From an uncultured Bacteroidales bacterium (GTDB taxonomy: Bacteria; Bacteroidota; Bacteroidia; Bacteroidales; Muribaculaceae): 29,147 bases of DNA. The position numbers and the translations under genes are program-made. This document shows positions 24,336 through 29,147 of this stretch, piece after piece (the first letter of the stretch is position 1; each line of letters begins with the position of its first letter). The notes under the pieces are model-generated. The model had not been told where the DNA came from and searched no databases. It saw nothing but the letters and a program-made list of their open reading frames with translations. The stretch lies in contig CAJLWO010000034.1 in the NCBI GenBank assembly GCA_905210435.1, positions 1 to 29,147 on the forward strand, written 5' to 3'.

Positions 24336-24710
24336 ATGAGCACCATACCGAAGCTTACAGAAAAAGAGGAAGAGGTGATGACATTCTTCTGGCAAAACGG
24401 CAAACTCACCATACGCGATGTAGTGGCTCTATATCCCGAGCCTCAGCCTCATTTCAATACGATAAGCACTTATGTGCACATACTTGAGAAAAAGGGCTAT
24501 CTGACAAGGGAAAAAGTCGGAAATTCGCTGGCCTACTCGCCGGCGATAGGCATTGAGGAGTACCGCAAATCGACCATGAAGGGCGTGATACGTCGCTTCT
24601 TCGACAATTCGTACATGAAAATTGTATCATCGTTTGTCAAGGAGGAGAATATCTCGGTTGACGATCTCAAGGAATTAATCAAGATTGTAGAACAGAACAA
24701 AGATAAATAA
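24336..24710 (+). CDS. BlaI/MecI/CopY-family repressor
   Basis: The 124-aa winged-helix protein shows the family pattern: IPKLTEKEEEVMTFFWQNGKLTIRDVVALYP then HFNTISTYVHILEKKGYLTREKVGNSLAYSP. The C-terminal half (RRFFDNSYMKIVSSFVKEENISVDDLKELIKIVE) is the dimerisation region where MecI-type proteins are cut by their sensor protease. Two bases separate its stop from the start of the M56/TonB gene. The three palindromes upstream are likely its own operators. No beta-lactamase lies nearby, so the regulated response is unknown; such pairs in Bacteroidota often have no antibiotic-resistance gene. Confidence 0.92.
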   Translation: MSTIPKLTEKEEEVMTFFWQNGKLTIRDVVALYPEPQPHFNTISTYVHILEKKGYLTREKVGNSLAYSPAIGIEEYRKSTMKGVIRRFFDNSYMKIVSSFVKEENISVDDLKELIKIVEQNKDK

Positions 24711-24711
24711 T

Positions 24712-26049
24712 ATGGGAACCATAACCGCATACGCAATGTCGGTGGCCATAATCCTGGCAATAGAGTATATTGTGTACAAGTGCCTGCTCGCCAACGCCAC
24801 TTTCTACCGTTTCAACCGCGGAGTGCTGCTGGCATGCTACGCCATAGCGCTTGCAGCCGTCCCTGCCGGCGACTTTCTTGGCGGAATATTGGCCGAGAGC
24901 GGAACGGCACCCGTAGCCGGCGCCATCTCAATTTCAGGGATAAAGGCCGAACTTGCCGGAGCACCCGCACAGGTGTCCGGCACCGGAATATGGCATGCAA
25001 TACCTCTGATATATCTTGCGGGAGCCGCACTCGTAGCCCTGTTGACAATATACTCCTATATCAAGATGGCACGAATAATACGCGGCGGCGAAAAGCGCGT
25101 GACCGAAGATGCAATAATAGTGGTAGCCAACACCACGGTCTCACCGTTCAGCTGGGGGCGTTATCTCGTCGTATCGCCCGCCGACGCCGACAACCGCCTC
25201 ATCATCGAGCATGAACTTATCCATATCCGCAACCACCATAGCCTCGACCTGATATTCGCCCAATTGTTCATCATCTTCAACTGGTTCAATCCGGTAGCAT
25301 GGCTCATGCGCCGCGAACTGAGTGCAGTGCATGAATATGATGTCGACCGCCGGATATTGAATTCGGGAGTAAAGGCCTCCGATTACCAGATGCTGCTAAT
25401 AAGAAAGACTGTTGGCCCGGGGTTCCAGTCCATAGCCAACAGCCTGAATCATAGTCAACTTAAAAACCGTTTAACCATGATGTTAAAATCAAAATCCAAG
25501 AGTGCGCGCTACCTTTGCGCAGCCGCACTGCTGCCCGCGGCACTGCTCGCGGCAGCCATGACGGACTTTCCCGCCGTCGCATCGACAATCCGCAATGTCG
25601 CAGCCGTAAGCTACGACAAAGTTAGTGAAATTTCCGCTCCCGCGCAAGAGGCCGAAGCGTTGCCTGCCGAAGCTGCTGTGACTGAAACTGTCAGCGACAA
25701 AAGCGAGCCGGTGACGTCCGCCGAAGTGATGCCTCACTATCCGGGGGGCGAGCTTGCATTGCTTCAGGCACTGGGGAGTGAGCTGAAATATCCTGAGACA
25801 CCGTTCAAAGAAGGTATCGGCGGATACACTGTCGTCCAGTTCACCGTCACAAAGAACGGGACTATAGATGATATCCGGATTAGAAAATCTTCCGGCAACG
25901 AGGAACTTGACGCCGAAGCTGTCCGCGCCCTCAAAGCAGGTCTCACCGAGAAATGGATACCCGGCACCATAGGAGGCGAACCCGTAGACTGCAAGTACAC
26001 CCTCCCGGTAAAATTCAGTCTCAAAAAAGAGGATAAAACGACTGAATAA
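24712..26049 (+). CDS. M56 (BlaR1-like) membrane metalloprotease with TonB C-terminal domain
   Basis: The 445-aa inner-membrane sensor/protease has two N-terminal membrane helices (about 5-25 and 37-60) and a third (about 97-118). The cytoplasmic zinc-protease domain carries HELIH (167-171) and ELSAVHEYDVD (about 202-212). Another membrane helix (about 266-288) leads into an Ala/Glu/Pro-rich linker and a periplasmic TonB C-terminal domain (about 340-438, YPGGELALLQAL...GGYTVVQFTVTKNGTIDDI..KSSGNEELDAEAVRAL). No penicillin-binding sensor domain is present, so it is not a beta-lactam receptor of BlaR1 type. Its presumed job is to cleave the upstream BlaI-like repressor; what the TonB domain senses or contacts is unknown. 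Confidence 0.92.
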   Translation: MGTITAYAMSVAIILAIEYIVYKCLLANATFYRFNRGVLLACYAIALAAVPAGDFLGGILAESGTAPVAGAISISGIKAELAGAPAQVSGTGIWHAIPLIYLAGAALVALLTIYSYIKMARIIRGGEKRVTEDAIIVVANTTVSPFSWGRYLVVSPADADNRLIIEHELIHIRNHHSLDLIFAQLFIIFNWFNPVAWLMRRELSAVHEYDVDRRILNSGVKASDYQMLLIRKTVGPGFQSIANSLNHSQLKNRLTMMLKSKSKSARYLCAAALLPAALLAAAMTDFPAVASTIRNVAAVSYDKVSEISAPAQEAEALPAEAAVTETVSDKSEPVTSAEVMPHYPGGELALLQALGSELKYPETPFKEGIGGYTVVQFTVTKNGTIDDIRIRKSSGNEELDAEAVRALKAGLTEKWIPGTIGGEPVDCKYTLPVKFSLKKEDKTTE

Positions 26050-26090
26050 ATCCACAAAATCCAGTTATTTCATACTACAAAATAAACACA

Positions 26091-26140
26091 ATGTGCCGTG
26101 GCAGGCTTGCGACAAGTACGCCACGGCACATATTTTTATT
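26091..26140 (+). terminator. Rho-independent terminator shared by the M56 gene and the symporter gene
   Basis: ATGTGCCGTGGC (26091-26102) pairs perfectly with GCCACGGCACAT (26120-26131) across a 17-nt loop and is followed by ATTTTTATTT. The minus-strand reading also has a T-rich run, so it can terminate both convergent genes. Confidence 0.8.
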
Positions 26141-26163
26141 TAGCCGGAGGATAAAAGGCCGTG

Positions 26164-27330
26164 TCAGGATTTTTTACGGGAGAAGACGGATTGGATAATC
26201 TGGGCTATGGCGCCGTCGCCTGTCACGTTGCAGGCTGTACCGAACGAATCCATAGTGATATAGAGGGCTATCATAAGCGACTGCTCGTCAGCATTGAACC
26301 CGAGAATGGATGCAAGAAGTCCGAGCGATGCCATGATTGCCCCGCCCGGCACACCGGGAGCCGCCACGATGGTAATGCCGAGCATCATTATGAATCCGGC
26401 AAACATTCCTGTCGACCACGCCATGCCCTCCATTATCATGACGGCCAACGCGCAGGCCACTATCTTCATCGTGCTTCCCGACATGTGTATTGTAGCGCAT
26501 AGCGGCACTACAAAGCCTGCTATGTCTTCCCGCACTCCCATCCTGATAGTCTGACGCAAAGTGACCGGGATAGTCGCGGCCGATGACTGCGTGCCGAGAG
26601 CGGTGAAATATGCCGGCATCATCGTAAGCAGCATTTTCAGCGGATTGCGGCGCACAAACAGCGCTGCTATGGCGTACTGAAACAGCAACAAAACTATATG
26701 CATCGCAAAAATCACACCTATAATTGCGGCGAACGCACCGAGTATCGACATTACCTCTCCTTCCATCGTCATTTTGAGGAAAATACCGAATATATAAATC
26801 GGCAGCAGAGGTATTATGGCTTTCATGATGGTGAGTTGCACGCAGTCGCGGAATTCATTGAATCCCTTTCGCAGCCCGTCGGTACTCAGATAGGCCATAC
26901 ATATACCTGTCACAAAGGCCAGTACGAGCGCGGTCATCACGCTCATAAGCGGCGGCATCTCCACGGTGAAATATGGTGTCAACTCTACGGCCGACGGGGA
27001 GTCAATCAATTGACGCGGCTCCACGAGCGACGGGAACACCCACTCTCCCACTCCGAATGCAAAAAATCCCGACATCGAGGTAAAGATATAGGCTATCACC
27101 ACCGTCACTATCAGCATCATTCCGGCCGAACGGCCGATATGTGCTATTGCGGGCGCAACAAAACCGAGTATGATAAGCGGTATCATGAACCCGAGGAACT
27201 GCGCGAATATGGCATTGAACGTCAGAAACACACGCGCCGTCCAGTCGGGCATGAAAAATCCGCAACCTATACCCGCCGCAATGGCTATGACTATCAATAA
27301 CAGGAGATTGGCCTTGATTTTCGGCAACAT
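26164..27330 (-). CDS. Dicarboxylate/amino-acid:cation symporter (DAACS family)
   Basis: The 388-aa inner-membrane carrier imports an acidic or neutral amino acid or C4-dicarboxylate with Na+ or H+. Family traits are LFLGFMIPLIILGFVAPAIAHIG-like helix 2-3 text (FAQFLGFMIPLIILGFVAPA), the re-entrant loop with TALGTQSSAATIPVTL (Ser-rich SSAAT tip) and the later VVPLCATIHMSGSTMKI plus GVPGGAIMASLGLL. The start at 27330 (ATG) is chosen because the promoter covers the upstream TTG at 27387 that would lengthen it by 19 residues. It resembles the SstT/GltP branch, but substrate cannot be assigned from the sequence. Confidence 0.9.
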   Translation of the reverse strand: MLPKIKANLLLLIVIAIAAGIGCGFFMPDWTARVFLTFNAIFAQFLGFMIPLIILGFVAPAIAHIGRSAGMMLIVTVVIAYIFTSMSGFFAFGVGEWVFPSLVEPRQLIDSPSAVELTPYFTVEMPPLMSVMTALVLAFVTGICMAYLSTDGLRKGFNEFRDCVQLTIMKAIIPLLPIYIFGIFLKMTMEGEVMSILGAFAAIIGVIFAMHIVLLLFQYAIAALFVRRNPLKMLLTMMPAYFTALGTQSSAATIPVTLRQTIRMGVREDIAGFVVPLCATIHMSGSTMKIVACALAVMIMEGMAWSTGMFAGFIMMLGITIVAAPGVPGGAIMASLGLLASILGFNADEQSLMIALYITMDSFGTACNVTGDGAIAQIIQSVFSRKKS

Positions 27331-27356
27331 AAGAAAGAAAAATTGAGTTATAAAAA

Positions 27357-27388
27357 CAAATATAATCCAATCCTTCCAATATTCCAAA
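27357..27388 (-). promoter_or_regulatory. Promoter of the symporter gene
   Basis: On the minus strand TTTG (27388-27385), a 20-nt spacer and TATATTTG (27364-27357) are a complete match to the Bacteroidota -33/-7 consensus. It lies 27 bp before the chosen ATG at 27330. Confidence 0.8.
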
Positions 27389-27426
27389 TCGTCAGGAAAA
27401 CGAATAATACAGATAAATAGCTTATC

Positions 27427-27533
27427 AGAGTGGGGCGGGGGCGTCTCGCCCCCGTGATATTATCCTTATATCCTGAAAGTTACCACGGGGGCGAGACGCC
27501 CCCGCCCCACTCTGCTCAGCCTAAGTAAACAGC
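27427..27533. repeat. REPIN-like perfect inverted pair plus conserved flank
   Basis: 27427-27456 and 27484-27513 form a perfect 30-bp inverted repeat, each arm holding a CGGGGGCG-TCT-CGCCCCCG hairpin and starting AGAGTGGGG. The spacer ends CTGAAAGTTAC. The right half plus its flank (27473-27533, through CTCAGCCTAAGTAAACAGC) matches 8-68 of this window over the same 61-bp length. Confidence 0.85.
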
Positions 27534-27551
27534 GATGAATCGCGTCCCTAC
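27534..27551 (-). repeat. REP-like half element (fossil) abutting the REPIN
   Basis: GATGAATCGCGTCCCTAC differs by one base from GATAAATCGCGTCCCTAC at 18132-18149, the right half-hairpin arm of another REPIN. The matching 5' arm is missing, so only half remains. The rest of 27552-27667 shows no recognisable feature. Confidence 0.6.
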
Positions 27552-27667
27552 AATTTGCTGCGATTTTTGACCGCTAATTATAGTTTTGCAATCCTTCTAT
27601 AACGGTAGCAGTCAATCATTTTTGAAGTCAGTTGCTGCCTATGTCGCTCAATTCAAATAGGTTATAT

Positions 27668-28795
27668 TCAGTCGGCGAGAGCTGCACGGAAGCGGGTGAG
27701 GAAATCATCGGCCTCAGCGAGAGTGAGGCAGAGCGGGGGAAGGAGGCGGATGATGTTGGTGCCGGACGCTCCGGTGAAGACGTGGTGGTCGAAAATGAGG
27801 CTACGACGGAGTTCCTTTACAGGTTGCTCCATCTCTATGCCTATCATGAGGCCGCGTCCACGCACTTCCTTTATGCCGGGGATTTCCTTCAGTTTTTCAA
27901 TGAGGTAGGCACCGACCTTATCGGCGTTTTCCACAAGATGTTCCTCTTCCATCACTTCAAGTACGGCGGTGGCGGCGGCGCAGGCGAGATGGTTGCCTCC
28001 GAACGTGGTACCGAGCTGGCCGTAGACGGGGGCGAATTTCGGCGAAATAAGCACCGCTCCCATCGGGAAACCGTTGGCTATGCCTTTGGCTACAGTAATC
28101 ATGTCAGGACGGATACCGGCCCACTGATGGGCGAAGAAACGCCCCGAGCGGCCGTAGCCCGACTGTATTTCATCAAGAATCAGGACTACGCCTGTCTCTT
28201 CGGTAAGACGGCGAAGTTCGCGCAGGAAGTTGTCGTCGGGTATGCGTATGCCGCCCACGCCCTGAATGCCTTCGATTATTACGGCAGCGACATCGCCCTT
28301 TTCAATTTCCGCCTTGACGGCGTCAATGTCGTTGAGCGGCACGAAGGTGACATGGCCGTTGTCGTTGAGAGGTGCCACTATCTTGGGATTGTCGGTAGCC
28401 TCGACGGCAGCCGACGTGCGGCCGTGGAATGCCTTGCCGAACGCTATCACGCGCTTGCGGCCGGTGGCGAACGATGCGAGCTTGAGGGCGTTTTCGTTGG
28501 CCTCGGCACCCGAGTTGATAAGGAAAAGCTGATAGTCGTCGTACCCCGAAGCCTTACCGAGTTTTTCTGCCAACCGGTACTGCAATGAATTCTGTACGGA
28601 ATTGGAGTAGAACACCAGTCGGGCGGCCTGGTCGGCAAGCGCCTTAAGGTAATGCGGGTGGGAGTGGCCGATTGAAATTACAGCATGACCTCCGTAAAGG
28701 TCGAGATATTCCTGGCCGTCGGCGTCGTAGGTATGACATCCGACGCCTTTTACTATTTCCACATCATAGAGCGGATAGACATCAAACAACTTCAT
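27668..28795 (-). CDS. argD: Acetylornithine or N-succinylornithine aminotransferase (ArgD type)
   Basis: This PLP-dependent class III aminotransferase makes acylated ornithine in arginine synthesis. The 375-aa protein shows LDLYGGHAVISIGHSHP (about 31-47), NSGAEANENALKLA (94-107), AFHGRTSAAVEAT (about 122-134), LDEIQSGYGRSG with the PLP-ring Asp208, and the Schiff-base Lys237 in VAKGIANGFPMGA. FGGNHLACAAA follows in the expected place. Bacteroides arginine synthesis is known to use N-succinyl rather than N-acetyl intermediates, so the real substrate may be N-succinylornithine; the sequence alone does not settle this. It is isolated from other arg genes here. Confidence 0.92.
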   Translation of the reverse strand: MKLFDVYPLYDVEIVKGVGCHTYDADGQEYLDLYGGHAVISIGHSHPHYLKALADQAARLVFYSNSVQNSLQYRLAEKLGKASGYDDYQLFLINSGAEANENALKLASFATGRKRVIAFGKAFHGRTSAAVEATDNPKIVAPLNDNGHVTFVPLNDIDAVKAEIEKGDVAAVIIEGIQGVGGIRIPDDNFLRELRRLTEETGVVLILDEIQSGYGRSGRFFAHQWAGIRPDMITVAKGIANGFPMGAVLISPKFAPVYGQLGTTFGGNHLACAAATAVLEVMEEEHLVENADKVGAYLIEKLKEIPGIKEVRGRGLMIGIEMEQPVKELRRSLIFDHHVFTGASGTNIIRLLPPLCLTLAEADDFLTRFRAALAD

Positions 28796-28878
28796 AATCT
28801 TCGTTTATTTTAATATATATAGCTAATGCGCAAAACCTCAGAAAATCGGGAACGGCCTAATAAATCTACACCCATAAT

Positions 28879-28959
28879 GTAGGGACGCACGGTCTGTGCG
28901 TCCGCGAAACGCGTATAGATTATAAGCTAATACCGGACGCACAGACCGTGCGTCCCTGC
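28879..28959. repeat. REPIN-like inverted pair (GGACGCAC-type stem)
   Basis: 81 bp, the same length as the pair at 18069-18149. The left half is GTAG plus GGACGCAC-GGTCT-GTGCGTCC (perfect stem). The right half GGACGCAC-AGACC-GTGCGTCC ends CTGC instead of CTAC. The middle is unrelated to other pairs. It lies about 80 bp upstream of argD. Confidence 0.85.
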
Positions 28960-28989
28960 ATTATTGTACGAAATTTCGCGGTTTTGCTA

Positions 28990-29029
28990 CATCTAAAAAG
29001 CCGAAATGACAGATATTCTGCATTTCGGC
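28990..29029 (-). terminator. Probable terminator for a gene right of the window
   Basis: GCCGAAATG (29000-29008) pairs with CATTTCGGC (29021-29029), with CAGA/TCTG extending the stem past a single bulged A. On the minus strand it is followed by TTTTTAGATG. No gene ends between it and the window edge with confidence. The last 118 bp (29030-29147) are AT-rich and hold nothing recognisable. Confidence 0.6.
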
Positions 29030-29147
29030 TTACAAAGTTACAGCAATAAGTTCATATTATGAAACTTTATGCGGCTATTTTATATTTTTTTGTTTAGTAG
29101 ATGACAAAATTTAAATTTATGCTGTTAAACATTTAATTTTCAAGTGA

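Noticed and set aside
24336..26049. Beta-lactam resistance operon
   Set aside because: The repressor and protease are BlaI/BlaR1-like, but there is no penicillin-sensing domain and no beta-lactamase in the window.
27632..28588. 318-codon open frame antisense to argD
   Set aside because: It covers the argD PLP-binding motifs on the opposite strand and has no recognisable protein features.
4440..28959. Dispersed repeats as a CRISPR array
   Set aside because: Copies are far apart, in both orientations, with no regular spacers and no cas genes.

Overview
The window looks like chromosomal DNA from a Bacteroidota organism, most likely order Bacteroidales; a gut Muribaculaceae-like genome would fit, but the family is inference. 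The signs are promoters of the TTTG - about 20 nt - TAnnTTTG type, very AT-rich spacers between moderately GC-rich genes, lipoproteins with acidic residues after the lipobox Cys, a C10 (streptopain-like) protease and a fibronectin-III protein with type IX secretion-like C-termini, a Tricorn-like S41 protease, a DUF4369/TlpA thioredoxin-like lipoprotein, and BlaI/M56-TonB regulation. No rRNA, tRNA, CRISPR array or intact transposase was seen.

Layout. 1-3463: hairpin-rich tail, a terminator, and a large surface lipoprotein with an Ala-rich coiled coil (minus). 3671-4340: a small XRE regulator (plus) and a PspC-domain membrane protein (minus). 4522-7702: a minus-strand operon with overlapping start/stop codons, tlpA-like lipoprotein -> VanZ-like protein -> acyl-CoA synthetase. 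7959-11234: Tricorn-like protease. 11235-11705: a non-coding stretch with an unusual promoter palindrome, a 185-bp hairpin element and a REP-like repeat. 11706-12320: DUF4136 lipoprotein. 12550-14749: a plus-strand operon of a 78-aa acidic protein, agmatine deiminase and N-carbamoylputrescine amidase, which together convert agmatine to putrescine. 14864-15194: an RHH antitoxin followed by only the start of a YafQ-like toxin, then a perfect 16-bp hairpin. 15229-20030: two secreted proteins (C10 peptidase; FN3 protein). 20200-23654: MATE exporter and OPT oligopeptide transporter. 23754-24113: SSB. 24336-26049: blaI-like repressor and M56/TonB membrane sensor behind a promoter with three matching operators. 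26164-27330: dicarboxylate/amino-acid:cation symporter. 27668-28795: ArgD-type aminotransferase.

The most striking non-genic feature is a family of at least ten REP-like palindromes between genes. Several are inverted pairs (REPIN-like, about 80 bp) with a GTAG/CTAC edge. Stem sequences differ from locus to locus but pairing is preserved by matching changes. A separate 185-bp long-hairpin element at 11403-11587 is also unexplained by genes. No RAYT-type transposase gene lies in this window.
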